A DNA stretch of 49,605 nucleotides from a virus, in IMG/VR virus record IMGVR_UViG_3300034374_001152, positions 1-49,605 of that record; one strand, written 5' to 3'. The position numbers and the translations under genes were made by a program. Shown here piece by piece: positions 1-6,503 of the stretch (position 1 is the first letter of the stretch; each line of letters begins with the position of its first letter). A model generated the notes under the pieces. The model searched no databases. It saw nothing but the letters and a program-made list of their open reading frames with translations, and was not told where the DNA came from.

Positions 1-30
1 ATTCCACTAACAACCACTAAAATTAACAAT

Positions 31-303
31 ATGAATAGAATTTATAGAGGTGTGAAATACACTAAAAATAAAAGTACAACTTGGGATGGTGTAGAGTTTG
101 ACTCTTATCACTGCAATGATAAAAAAATACTTGATGGTTTAGATACTGTATCATTTACTAAACTAAGTGAACAAGATATGAAAAGTGAAATAGATCAACT
201 CATAGATAAAAAAGAAGTAAATATACTTTTACAAAATCTAATGCATGAAGCGCGAAGAGATTGGTACACTAACACATACCCAGGTGAGTACACAGGTGAT
301 TAA
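31..303 (+). CDS. Hypothetical early protein, 90 aa
   Basis: Open frame of 90 residues starting at ATG 31 after an A-rich leader. The product is charged and soluble, with no membrane segment or cysteine motif. I do not recognise the family. It is the first gene of a dense run of small rightward genes, and its stop codon lies directly against the first copy of the two-box promoter-like element (305). Phage early regions usually hold such small host-takeover genes, but no function can be inferred from the sequence. Confidence 0.6.
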   Translation: MNRIYRGVKYTKNKSTTWDGVEFDSYHCNDKKILDGLDTVSFTKLSEQDMKSEIDQLIDKKEVNILLQNLMHEARRDWYTNTYPGEYTGD

Positions 304-304
304 G

Positions 305-340
305 TTACAAACAAATAAAAATCACTAATGGATAATATAA
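305..340 (+). promoter_or_regulatory. Two-box promoter-like element, copy 1
   Basis: TTACAAACAAA at 305-315 and TGGATAATA at 329-337, separated by 13 bases that include TCACTA. The same two boxes with exactly the same spacing occur at 1001, 2132 and 5007. The second box contains GATAAT, one mismatch from a sigma70 -10 hexamer. The next start codon (373) is about 35 bases downstream. Most likely an early phage promoter; the recognising polymerase or sigma factor is unknown. Confidence 0.65.
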
Positions 341-372
341 TAAACTAATAATAATAAATAAAACTAATAACA

Positions 373-471
373 ATGAGAAAATTCACACACAAAGTACTTA
401 TAGTACTAAAGCGAGCAAACAAAGTATTAACCAAGTTAGGTAGCGCTGCTGCATTCGCAATAAGAAACTAA
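373..471 (+). CDS. Small basic peptide, 32 aa
   Basis: ATG at 373, first start codon downstream of promoter-like copy 1, giving a 32-residue peptide. It is strongly basic (Lys/Arg throughout), begins MRKFTHKVLIVLKR and ends in an Ala-rich stretch, so it could form an amphipathic helix. The next gene starts three bases after its stop, consistent with translational coupling. Family not recognised. The close packing and promoter position argue it is real, but its size leaves doubt. Confidence 0.45.
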   Translation: MRKFTHKVLIVLKRANKVLTKLGSAAAFAIRN

Positions 472-473
472 TT

Positions 474-611
474 ATGCAATTTATACTAAAATGTCCTAAC
501 GGAAAACGAATTGATATGTCCACCTATATATTAAAGCAACTTACGGGTGAGATAACTCAAAGCGAAGTTAACGAAAGAATTGAATTTTATAAATCTACAA
601 ATACTATATAA
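474..611 (+). CDS. Hypothetical small protein, 45 aa
   Basis: Open frame of 45 residues from ATG 474, two bases after the preceding stop; the next gene begins at 613. A basic N-terminal half is followed by a short acidic helix-like end (ITQSEVNERIEF). No known motif. Its place in an unbroken chain of tightly spaced small frames (373-997) is the main support. Confidence 0.45.
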   Translation: MQFILKCPNGKRIDMSTYILKQLTGEITQSEVNERIEFYKSTNTI

Positions 612-612
612 T

Positions 613-747
613 ATGAGAACTATAAAACTTACCGACGGAGATTGTACTTTTGTACACTATGTATTAAGAATGTATGCTCAACAAACACCTGGGCTTGACA
701 GCGAAGATAAAGAAGAAATCCGTGAAGTAGCTGCTAAATTTAAATAA
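613..747 (+). CDS. Hypothetical small protein, 44 aa
   Basis: ATG at 613, one base after the previous stop; 44 residues, ending one base before the next start at 749. The C-terminal half is acidic and probably helical (DSEDKEEIREVAAKFK). No domain recognised. Spacing of only one base on both sides suggests translation as part of a coupled string following promoter-like copy 1. Confidence 0.45.
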   Translation: MRTIKLTDGDCTFVHYVLRMYAQQTPGLDSEDKEEIREVAAKFK

Positions 748-748
748 T

Positions 749-997
749 ATGGAAATAGAATTATGTGAAAATATAACCGTGAACGGTTGGGATTTTGAAC
801 TAGTAAACAACGACACTAATGATAGATTTTACCAATGCAGAGGTGAAGTAATGTACGACGACGAGCATGACGAGATACCTGAACCAAGTCTTTGGCGAGC
901 AGCACAGAAATTAGAAGAAATACTAACTAAAGATGGTCTTGATGTCTACTCAGGTCACAGCGAAAAAGGTTGGGTTGAAGTAACTATAAATCAATAA
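749..997 (+). CDS. Hypothetical acidic protein, 82 aa
   Basis: 82-residue frame, last member of the 373-997 gene string. It is acidic in the middle (YDDEHDEIPEPSLW) and ends in a beta-like segment (WVEVTINQ). No catalytic or binding motif is visible and I do not recognise the family. It is followed directly by promoter-like copy 2 at 1001. Confidence 0.55.
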   Translation: MEIELCENITVNGWDFELVNNDTNDRFYQCRGEVMYDDEHDEIPEPSLWRAAQKLEEILTKDGLDVYSGHSEKGWVEVTINQ

Positions 998-1000
998 AAG

Positions 1001-1039
1001 TTACAAACAAAACAATATTACTATTGGATAATATAAATG
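1001..1039 (+). promoter_or_regulatory. Two-box promoter-like element, copy 2
   Basis: TTACAAACAAA at 1001-1011 and TGGATAATA at 1025-1033 with the same 13-base gap as the other three copies. The next start codon is at 1060. The gap differs from the other copies mainly by having TTACTA instead of TCACTA. It would drive the 1060-2131 gene string. Confidence 0.65.
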
Positions 1040-1059
1040 TAAATAATAAATAATAAACT

Positions 1060-1254
1060 ATGCAGACAATTAAATTTCAAAATTCAAGTACAATCAAGTT
1101 AAAAGGTACGATTTACAAAGGTTATACTGTAGGTAATCTACCAAAAAGATTTGCCTTCATCTATGATGAAAATAAAGATCAAGAAGGTATTACCAACTGG
1201 TTTAACTACAAAGGTTTAACTTACATTGAAAAACCTGATAACCCATGGGCATAG
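1060..1254 (+). CDS. Hypothetical small protein, 64 aa
   Basis: 64-residue frame starting 21 bases downstream of promoter-like copy 2. The composition (alternating hydrophobic and basic residues, then aromatics such as WFNYKGLTY) suggests a small beta-rich fold. It overlaps the next gene by 10 bases, indicating coupling. Not recognised. Confidence 0.5.
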   Translation: MQTIKFQNSSTIKLKGTIYKGYTVGNLPKRFAFIYDENKDQEGITNWFNYKGLTYIEKPDNPWA

Positions 1255-1511
1255 CAGCTAATCCGAGAACTATGAAAGAGCTAATAGCTTACTCGGAACT
1301 ACAAAAGAAATTACGAGCAGACGGGCATAGACGTGCTGTTCGAACAGACGGTGCATGTGGTGGACTAACTGACAAAGAATACAATAGTATTACAACTCGT
1401 CAGAAATCTAACTTCGCAAAAGCTAGAAAGTTCACCCACAGCCGTATGTGGCTAGAAACTCACAAGAAGTTTGACACAAAGCAATTATCAATAATAAAAA
1501 AAACACTATAA
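1245..1511 (+). CDS. Hypothetical basic protein, 88 aa
   Basis: 88 residues, strongly basic, with an Arg/Lys/His-rich centre (KKLRADGHRRAVRTDGACGG) and a Lys-rich C-terminus, so nucleic-acid binding is possible. The start at 1245 overlaps the preceding frame by 10 bases. Its TAA stop shares its last A with the next ATG (TAATG at 1509-1513). No family recognised. Confidence 0.5.
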   Translation: MGIAANPRTMKELIAYSELQKKLRADGHRRAVRTDGACGGLTDKEYNSITTRQKSNFAKARKFTHSRMWLETHKKFDTKQLSIIKKTL

Positions 1512-1714
1512 TGAGTAAAACAAAATTTAACGGATTTGAAAAGTATTTTATCCAAACAGCACTGCGTCACGCTATAGAGGAGGCGGAAAAAGATGTATTA
1601 GCAGCTGAGGCTGACGGAAAAAGATCTATATACGCACCAGGTTATTTTACCTTGGTTGGCAATGAAATAATTGATAAAGTAAATAGTATGACACTTAAAA
1701 AATACCAAGACTAA
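1511..1714 (+). CDS. Hypothetical small protein, 67 aa
   Basis: 67-residue frame joined to both neighbours by one-base TAATG overlaps (start 1511, stop/start 1714), a strong sign of translational coupling. A probable helix in residues 8-35 is rich in Ala and acidic residues. No recognisable domain. Confidence 0.5.
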   Translation: MSKTKFNGFEKYFIQTALRHAIEEAEKDVLAAEADGKRSIYAPGYFTLVGNEIIDKVNSMTLKKYQD

Positions 1715-1926
1715 TGAGTGATTCAGTAAAAAAATGGCACGAAATACAAGAAGATAAGCAAACATTATCAGAAGAGCACATAGACTCTATTGCTATGCAA
1801 ATGGATCTTAAGATGTGGGAAAGTTTTAGCAGTATTATAAGTAATACTTTAGAATACGAGCAAGCTATGTATATAACAGACAGAGATATACTGTTAATAA
1901 AAGAAAGAGTTAAAAAATACTTATAG
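1714..1926 (+). CDS. Hypothetical small protein, 70 aa
   Basis: 70 residues, mixed charge, mostly helix-forming. The start overlaps the previous stop by one base (TAATG). An antiparallel frame also covers this interval (1695-1961) but is a hydrophobic, low-complexity shadow. The family is not recognised. Confidence 0.5.
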   Translation: MSDSVKKWHEIQEDKQTLSEEHIDSIAMQMDLKMWESFSSIISNTLEYEQAMYITDRDILLIKERVKKYL

Positions 1927-1927
1927 T

Positions 1928-2131
1928 ATGAGTAAAATGAAAGAAATTGACGAGATAGCACAAGGTATTGCTGACGTCACTAAAGAACTTATGGAAGACA
2001 GTATTGATTGGCGGATAGCGGATCAACCTGTGAACGGAGACGAGTATAAAGAGCTGCACGATATGGTTATGTTCTTAGCTATTGAGAAAATGTATATGTC
2101 TACTAAAAGAAAGTATTATGAGTATGATTAA
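1928..2131 (+). CDS. Hypothetical acidic protein, 67 aa
   Basis: 67 residues, acidic and helical (MKEIDEIAQGIADVTKELME), starting one base after the previous stop. It closes the gene string that begins at 1060 and is followed at once by promoter-like copy 3 (2132). No catalytic motif seen. Confidence 0.5.
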   Translation: MSKMKEIDEIAQGIADVTKELMEDSIDWRIADQPVNGDEYKELHDMVMFLAIEKMYMSTKRKYYEYD

Positions 2132-2170
2132 TTACAAACAAAATAAAATCACTACTGGATAATATATATG
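2132..2170 (+). promoter_or_regulatory. Two-box promoter-like element, copy 3
   Basis: TTACAAACAAA at 2132-2142 and TGGATAATA at 2156-2164, same 13-base gap including TCACTA. The next start codon is at 2192, close to the distance seen at copies 2 and 4. It would transcribe the Cys-rich small protein and the 150-residue protein, and possibly the structured RNA region beyond. Confidence 0.65.
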
Positions 2171-2191
2171 TAAATAATAAAATAATAAACT

Positions 2192-2380
2192 ATGTACTGT
2201 AAATGCGGCGATGAAGTCCATCCTTATCGATTAAATTTAGGATATAAAACATGTCCACCTTGTTCTGAAGTAAAAAAACATTCTTATGTTCCAATTACTT
2301 ACCACAAAACAGGTAATACAATTCAAATAGTAAGTCAAGAGCTAAGCGCACTTGTACATAAATCACAAAGACGAAGATAA
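2192..2380 (+). CDS. Small putative zinc-binding protein, 62 aa
   Basis: 62 residues with C3-x-C5 and C21-x2-C24, a spacing typical of a small zinc ribbon, followed by a basic C-terminal tail ending QRRR. Such proteins in phages often bind host factors or nucleic acid, but the exact family is not recognised. The start lies 22 bases downstream of promoter-like copy 3. The next gene follows by one base. Confidence 0.55.
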   Translation: MYCKCGDEVHPYRLNLGYKTCPPCSEVKKHSYVPITYHKTGNTIQIVSQELSALVHKSQRRR

Positions 2381-2381
2381 T

Positions 2382-2834
2382 ATGAATTACAGAACAGAAT
2401 GGCAAGCTCGCCAAAAAGAGCTAGAAGACAAATATGTAGAGCTAATGCTCGCTAAATACCCACTACTAACTGATGTAACTACAGATACACAGCGTAAAAA
2501 CGGTACTAGAATGTTTGAACTTAATCATAAAAAGTATGGTCCAACCAGATTTGCTACGTATAAAACAGGCATGGTGCGTAAAATTATTAGAACTAGGTTT
2601 AATGAGCTTTCTTGCTATCAACTAAATCCTCAACGAAAATCTATCAGATACTACGCGCACCTTAGTGACAATAGCGAGTTAAATATAAAAAGTTACGAAA
2701 GTACACAAAGAGTAGGAATAAGTAGTGGCTTAGCTAGATTAGTGTATTTAGAAAAATACTTAATAAAAAACTACAATTTGGATTCAGTGCAAGATATTAT
2801 CGAAGTCGACGGTGTGTTGTATAAAAAAATCTAA
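2382..2834 (+). CDS. Hypothetical basic protein, 150 aa
   Basis: Start chosen at ATG 2382, one base after the previous stop. An in-frame ATG at 2352 would overlap the upstream gene and adds only 10 residues. The product is basic and mostly helical in its first half (TEWQARQKELEDKYVELML), with many Lys/Arg residues that would suit DNA or RNA binding. Family not recognised. It is the last coding gene before the structured non-coding region 2835-3223. Confidence 0.55.
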   Translation: MNYRTEWQARQKELEDKYVELMLAKYPLLTDVTTDTQRKNGTRMFELNHKKYGPTRFATYKTGMVRKIIRTRFNELSCYQLNPQRKSIRYYAHLSDNSELNIKSYESTQRVGISSGLARLVYLEKYLIKNYNLDSVQDIIEVDGVLYKKI

Positions 2835-2835
2835 T

Positions 2836-2902
2836 ACACGGTAGAGGGCTTAGTACGGCTGCAATATAACGTAGTTAAGCTAACGAAGATCCTCCAATGT
2901 GT
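2836..2902 (+). ncRNA. Candidate structured RNA, nested stems
   Basis: Nested complementary arms can be read directly: ACAC 2836-2839 with GTGT 2899-2902, GAGG 2844-2847 with CCTC 2891-2894, GCTTA 2848-2852 with TAAGC 2876-2880, and TACG 2854-2857 with CGTA 2870-2873 closing a 12-base loop. A further hairpin follows (TAGAG 2904-2908 with CTCTA 2924-2928). The stretch has no open frame. It shares the 10-mer TAACGAAGAT (2881) with the tRNA-like element at 3162. Function unknown; stems were found by eye without energy calculation. Confidence 0.4.
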
Positions 2903-2984
2903 TTAGAGTTTTACGGTATATAGCTCTATTTAAATAAGAAAACCGATGGCGAAAGATACGATTAGTGATCACATAATAGCCGGT

Positions 2985-3091
2985 AAACTAGGTATGGTAC
3001 GCAGTGCGCTTGAATCAGTAAACGTTTTCACGAGCTGGTTAGCGAGGACGTTACTACCGACGGGTATGAGGTTCGATTCCTCACTAGTTAC
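2985..3091 (+). ncRNA. tRNA-like element A (T-arm module)
   Basis: A perfect T-arm-type hairpin at 3067-3083 (TGAGG, loop TTCGATT, CCTCA) is preceded by a 4-bp hairpin TACC-GACG-GGTA (3055-3066), placed as the long variable arm of a class II tRNA would be. It is followed by CTAGTT (3084-3089), which is complementary to AACTAG at 2986-2991. AACGT 3021-3025 also pairs with ACGTT 3048-3052. The span is about 107 bases and I cannot build a 7-base anticodon loop, so this is not a normal tRNA. It may be a tRNA with an insertion, a decayed tRNA, or another tRNA-like RNA. Confidence 0.4.
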
Positions 3092-3150
3092 AAAGCCCAG
3101 CGAATAAATAACAAACCACGGCGAAAGCAAAGGTAGGAAATGTCTGGGTA

Positions 3151-3203
3151 GGACGATATGGTAACGAAGATAATTTCAAGCGGGTTCGATTCCCGCGCGT
3201 CCA
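3151..3203 (+). ncRNA. tRNA-like element B (T-arm module)
   Basis: T-arm-type hairpin GCGGG-TTCGATT-CCCGC at 3180-3196, followed by CGTCC (3198-3202), which pairs with GGACG at 3151-3155. The closed unit is only about 53 bases, too short for a full cloverleaf. Just upstream CCCAG 3096-3100 pairs with CTGGG 3144-3148 around a GC-GAAA-GC mini-hairpin. A GGCGAAAG motif occurs upstream of both elements A and B. The element ends 20 bases before the gene at 3224. Confidence 0.4.
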
Positions 3204-3223
3204 CTAATTTAAAATTAAATATT

Positions 3224-3418
3224 ATGAATTTATACCAAAGGTTAATGACCAAAAACAAAGAAGCTATTAAAGAGTATGGTAAAAGATACCCTCATACAGC
3301 TGAGATGATTATTGCAGAATTAAAAAGTGAAGAATTCTTTACGAATGTAAGATATGGAACTGCTTATGATGTGCAATTAATATGTAAAATTGACTTTTTT
3401 GGCGATGCATTTATTTAA
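3224..3418 (+). CDS. Hypothetical small protein, 64 aa
   Basis: Start taken at ATG 3224. A longer in-frame start at 3158 would run through the tRNA-like T-arm and translate it into an unlikely N-terminus, so it is rejected. The 64-residue product is basic at the N-terminus (LYQRLMTKNKEAIKEYGKRY) with a hydrophobic C-terminal end (FFGDAFI). Not recognised. Confidence 0.5.
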   Translation: MNLYQRLMTKNKEAIKEYGKRYPHTAEMIIAELKSEEFFTNVRYGTAYDVQLICKIDFFGDAFI

Positions 3419-3476
3419 ATACAAAGAAGTAAATATAAAAAGAATTAAAAATATAACTATAAATAAATAAAAGCAG

Positions 3477-4145
3477 ATGAAAAATAAATTTATAACAGAT
3501 GAGTTAATAGCTCAAAGAATGGAAGCTAAAGGTTGGATCGAAGGTTGCGACGACGAGCATGCTAAAAAACAAGTACTTGAACACTACGATTGTGAGATAA
3601 CTGATCAATGGCAAAGTCCTGATTTTAGTGTATACGAAGAATCAACAGCTGACGGTTACTCTGTATGGATTGCTACTGCTGACGATAAACATATAAATGT
3701 TAACGAAGATGTATACTACTATGAAAACGAACTTACAGATGTGTTATACGATGCAATACCTGACTTCGATCAGATATACTGTGATAACTATGACTTTGTT
3801 GAAGATGCTATTACTAGACACTACGAAGATTTACTGTTTCGAATGGAAGATGAAATTATAGATGAGTTACTTGACGAGGGTTACGACCATAAAGTAGTTA
3901 TTCCTATAAATACACTACAATATATAGAAATGATCTCTCAAGATGATCAGTTTAATAAAGATCACGAAAAATATTCAGGGTGTATAAATATAGATGCTGA
4001 ACATGATTATAAGTGGCTAAACTACGCTAGTCAAATAATTAAAGACAAATCTAGGTATGAGATTGTAGCTAACCACTATGGTTTAACTATAGAAAGGGCA
4101 GTTAAAGGTGAATTAATATTTAAAGAATTAAAAAATGAAGACTAA
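3477..4145 (+). CDS. Hypothetical highly acidic protein, 222 aa
   Basis: 222 residues with a striking excess of Asp, Glu and Tyr (for example YYYENELTDVLYDAIPDFDQIY), very acidic overall. Strongly acidic phage early proteins include DNA mimics that inhibit host DNA-binding proteins; that role is possible here but rests only on composition. No enzyme motif seen. The 3' end overlaps the next gene by 11 bases. A 58-base A/T-rich spacer precedes it. Confidence 0.55.
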   Translation: MKNKFITDELIAQRMEAKGWIEGCDDEHAKKQVLEHYDCEITDQWQSPDFSVYEESTADGYSVWIATADDKHINVNEDVYYYENELTDVLYDAIPDFDQIYCDNYDFVEDAITRHYEDLLFRMEDEIIDELLDEGYDHKVVIPINTLQYIEMISQDDQFNKDHEKYSGCINIDAEHDYKWLNYASQIIKDKSRYEIVANHYGLTIERAVKGELIFKELKNED

Positions 4146-4398
4146 AAAACAAACAGTACCTAAATGGTTTAAAGGTATGATTTACGATAAAGGTGAAGAA
4201 GTACAAAACCCTTTTAGCGGTCAATGCTATACACTGAATAGCCTTGAGCTATCTATGTATGATTTCATAATGGGATCACAGCATGTGTTTGAGATGGCAC
4301 CTAAATCTGTTACACCTAAACAAGTTAATGACTTTCAAAAAGCATTAAATTGGTTTCGTAAAAACAATATTGAAGCTTATATGGTATTATTAGATTAA
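4135..4398 (+). CDS. Conserved small phage protein, 87 aa
   Basis: 87 residues; a basic start, then WFKGMIYDKGEEVQNPFSGQ and SLELSMYDFIMG. I associate this pattern with a small protein common in marine cyanophage and flavophage genomes, but I know no function for it. A C-terminal helix-strand ending (FRKNNIEAYMVLLD) suggests a compact fold. The start overlaps the acidic protein's 3' end by 11 bases. Confidence 0.55.
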   Translation: MKTKKQTVPKWFKGMIYDKGEEVQNPFSGQCYTLNSLELSMYDFIMGSQHVFEMAPKSVTPKQVNDFQKALNWFRKNNIEAYMVLLD

Positions 4399-4400
4399 TT

Positions 4401-5006
4401 ATGAACTTACTTACTCAAAACTCTAAATTAAAAAAGACCTCAAAAAAATTAAAGCTCCGGGTTTTTAACTTCGGTATTCCTGCCTACAAATCTGCTAGCG
4501 GGAAACTGACGTGCCCCATGGCTGACAGTTGTGTTAAATTCTGTTATGCTAAGAAAGGAGCTTACATCTGGAGTAACGTAAAACCTGCGTTTGAAAAGCG
4601 TTATCAACTCAGCAAGACTGACAATTTTGTTGAGGCTATGAACGCTGAAATACGTAAAAAGAAACCTGATTACGTCAGAGTCCATGATAGCGGCGATTAT
4701 TATTCTCGCGCGTATCTAAAAAAGTGGATCGAAATTGCTATTAGCAATCCTAACGTTAGGTTTTACAGTTACACCAACATGATAGACATGATGCTAAAAG
4801 CTTCATTACCAGATAATTATGATATAATCTTCTCTGATTCAGGGAAACAAAAACACTTAATAAATGAAAGGCAACATAGACACACCAAGATTTTTTCTAG
4901 TCACAGCGATCTTATATCTGCTGGCTATACTGATGCTTCGTCTGTGGATTTAATGGCTACAAGATGGTTCAACAAGACAAACAAAGTAGGATTAGTGTTC
5001 CACTAA
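4401..5006 (+). CDS. GP88-like phage protein with Cys cluster, 201 aa
   Basis: Resembles the phage gene product 88 family: an N-terminal NxKL motif, then TCPMADSCVKFCYAKKG with C38, C44 and C48, and a central VRVHDSGDYYS segment. The Cys pattern suggests metal or iron-sulfur binding. The family's biochemical role is not established as far as I know. It sits alone between the small acidic/conserved pair and promoter-like copy 4. The first half (about 4440-4700) is clearly richer in G+C than its surroundings. Confidence 0.65.
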   Translation: MNLLTQNSKLKKTSKKLKLRVFNFGIPAYKSASGKLTCPMADSCVKFCYAKKGAYIWSNVKPAFEKRYQLSKTDNFVEAMNAEIRKKKPDYVRVHDSGDYYSRAYLKKWIEIAISNPNVRFYSYTNMIDMMLKASLPDNYDIIFSDSGKQKHLINERQHRHTKIFSSHSDLISAGYTDASSVDLMATRWFNKTNKVGLVFH

Positions 5007-5042
5007 TTACAAACAAAATTTATTCACTAATGGATAATAAAC
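5007..5042 (+). promoter_or_regulatory. Two-box promoter-like element, copy 4
   Basis: TTACAAACAAA at 5007-5017 and TGGATAATA at 5031-5039, with the same 13-base gap containing TCACTA. It begins at the stop codon of the GP88-like gene. The next start codon, of the KTSC gene, is at 5068. It is the last copy seen in the window; genes from 7090 onward lack it. Confidence 0.65.
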
Positions 5043-5067
5043 TAAATATTAACAATTAAATTAAATT

Positions 5068-5298
5068 ATGAACAAATTAGTATTACCAAAGCAAATTGTA
5101 CAAGTAAACTCTACTGCAATTTCAACAGCAATTTATGAGTATGAAACTTATAGATTAAAATTAACATTTCATAGCGGTAGTTCTTACAACTACACTAAAG
5201 TTCCTAACCACGTATTCGAAGGTTTACGAACTTCGGAATCTAAAGGTAAGTTTATTAACAAATACATTTTACCTGTATATAAATTTACATATGCTTAA
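5068..5298 (+). CDS. KTSC domain protein, 76 aa
   Basis: The whole 76-residue protein fits a KTSC domain: a VNSTAI-like start, then LKLTFHSGSSYNYTKVPNHVF and the characteristic SKGKFINKYI...Y ending that gives the domain its name. KTSC domains occur alone or fused to nucleases and lysyl-tRNA synthetases, and their function is unclear. It is the first gene after promoter-like copy 4, with a TTAAATTAAA-type A/T leader. It shares one base with the next start (TAATG at 5298). Confidence 0.75.
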   Translation: MNKLVLPKQIVQVNSTAISTAIYEYETYRLKLTFHSGSSYNYTKVPNHVFEGLRTSESKGKFINKYILPVYKFTYA

Positions 5299-5579
5299 TG
5301 ACAGAGAAAGATATTACTAAAATAGCTGAGCTAACTGCTAAAATTATAATAGATCATTTAGAGGCTAAGCAAGATGAATGGAATCAAGAGTTTCATTTAT
5401 CGATGGAAAATATCAAACAAGACGGCTTTGGCAACATGCGTATGATGTCTGAGCAAGAAGTAATTCAAATGCAAATAGACGAACTGCAACAAGAGTTAGA
5501 CAAAGCCGTTGATTCTCAAGACTTTAAATTAGCAAGTAAAATAAACAGTAGAATAATAGACTTAAAAGCAAAATTATGA
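5298..5579 (+). CDS. Helical protein with UVR-like C-terminal motif, 93 aa
   Basis: 93 residues, mostly helical. Residues about 59-93 (IDELQQELDKAV, then DFKLASKINSRI) match the UVR helical hairpin found in UvrB, UvrC and some ClpC/McsA proteins, where it mediates protein-protein contact. No nuclease or ATPase domain is present, so it would be a stand-alone interaction module. It overlaps the DNA ligase start by four bases (ATGA), suggesting coupled production. Confidence 0.5.
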   Translation: MTEKDITKIAELTAKIIIDHLEAKQDEWNQEFHLSMENIKQDGFGNMRMMSEQEVIQMQIDELQQELDKAVDSQDFKLASKINSRIIDLKAKL

Positions 5580-6403
5580 TAAAACCAATGCTCGCATACA
5601 AAGTAGGTAAAAAAGATATCGACTGGTCCGAGAAAATATTCATGCAACCTAAGCTCGACGGCGTTCGCTGTATAATATCTAAAGACGGTGCGTGGTCTCG
5701 TACAGGTAAACCCTGGCTAAACATTGATCACATACTTGAAAATTTAAAACCAGTATTTGAAAAATACCCTGAACTTATACTTGACGGCGAATTATACAAT
5801 CACGAATTAAAAAATGATTTCGAAAAAATTATTTCATTAGTTCGTAAGACTAAGCCACAAGCTAATGACAGAGTTGAATCAGCAGCTTATGTGCAATTTC
5901 ATTGCTACGACTTTGTAGATACTAATCTTACATTTGAAAACCGTATGAAGTTTTTATCTACAGCTCCATTGTATTCTTATTGTGTTAAGTATGTACCAAC
6001 TCATAGTGTTGCAACACGGGGTTTAGCAAATGCTATGCATGAAGACTGGCTTGACCAAGGCTACGAAGGCTCGATACTGCGTTTAAACGGTGTTTACGAA
6101 TGTAAACGTTCTTATAACTTACAAAAGTTTAAAGACTTCCACGATACCGAAGCGACAATAGTAGGCTATGTACCCGGTAAAGGCAAGTTTACAGGTCTAA
6201 TCGGTAAGTTTTTAATGCGTGATGATGACGGTATTGAGTTTGGTTGCCCTATTGGTAAAGGCTATGACTTTCAAGATCGCCGTAATATATTAGAAAATAT
6301 AAAAGATTATATTGGCAAACGAGCTACGTTCACTTATTTCGAGCGTACTAAAGCTAATAGTTATCGACATCCACTATATAAAACCTTACGTAATTATGAG
6401 TAA
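5576..6403 (+). CDS. ATP-dependent DNA ligase, 275 aa
   Basis: Seals nicks in DNA using ATP. Motif I is KLDGVR with nucleotidyl lysine K26, motif III is LDGELY (about 66-71), motif IV is YEGSILR (about 162-168) and motif V is LQKFK (about 182-186), followed by a short OB-fold-like C-terminal domain. The length is typical of minimal phage and bacterial LigB/Lig-E-type ligases without an N-terminal DNA-binding domain. It would join Okazaki fragments or recombination products made with the primase-helicase and ERF/exonuclease. The start overlaps the UVR-like gene. Confidence 0.9.
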   Translation: MIKPMLAYKVGKKDIDWSEKIFMQPKLDGVRCIISKDGAWSRTGKPWLNIDHILENLKPVFEKYPELILDGELYNHELKNDFEKIISLVRKTKPQANDRVESAAYVQFHCYDFVDTNLTFENRMKFLSTAPLYSYCVKYVPTHSVATRGLANAMHEDWLDQGYEGSILRLNGVYECKRSYNLQKFKDFHDTEATIVGYVPGKGKFTGLIGKFLMRDDDGIEFGCPIGKGYDFQDRRNILENIKDYIGKRATFTYFERTKANSYRHPLYKTLRNYE

Positions 6404-6503
6404 GTTAATATGGAGACTATACAACGAGAATATGATAAGTATAGAAGTAGCTGATATGTTACTTGATGAATATTATAATAGAGTAAACAAAAAAAGATAT
6501 TAA
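6396..6503 (+). CDS. Hypothetical small protein, 35 aa
   Basis: Start chosen at ATG 6396, which overlaps the ligase stop region by eight bases and fits the coupling style of this arm. An upstream in-frame ATG at 6312 lies deep in the ligase gene and is unlikely. The product is 35 residues with a probable helix (VADMLLDEYYNRVNKKR). Its stop shares a base with the next ATG at 6503. Not recognised. Confidence 0.45.
   Translation: MSKLIWRLYNENMISIEVADMLLDEYYNRVNKKRY

Noticed and set aside
2941-3204. Two normal tRNA genes
   Set aside because: T-arms and acceptor 3' strands are present, but no matching D-arm plus 7-base anticodon loop of normal length could be built by eye, so I list tRNA-like elements instead.
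3158-3418. Longer start for the gene at 3224, giving 86 residues
   Set aside because: The extra N-terminus is the translated T-arm-like RNA element; ATG 3224 after an A/T-rich leader is the better start.
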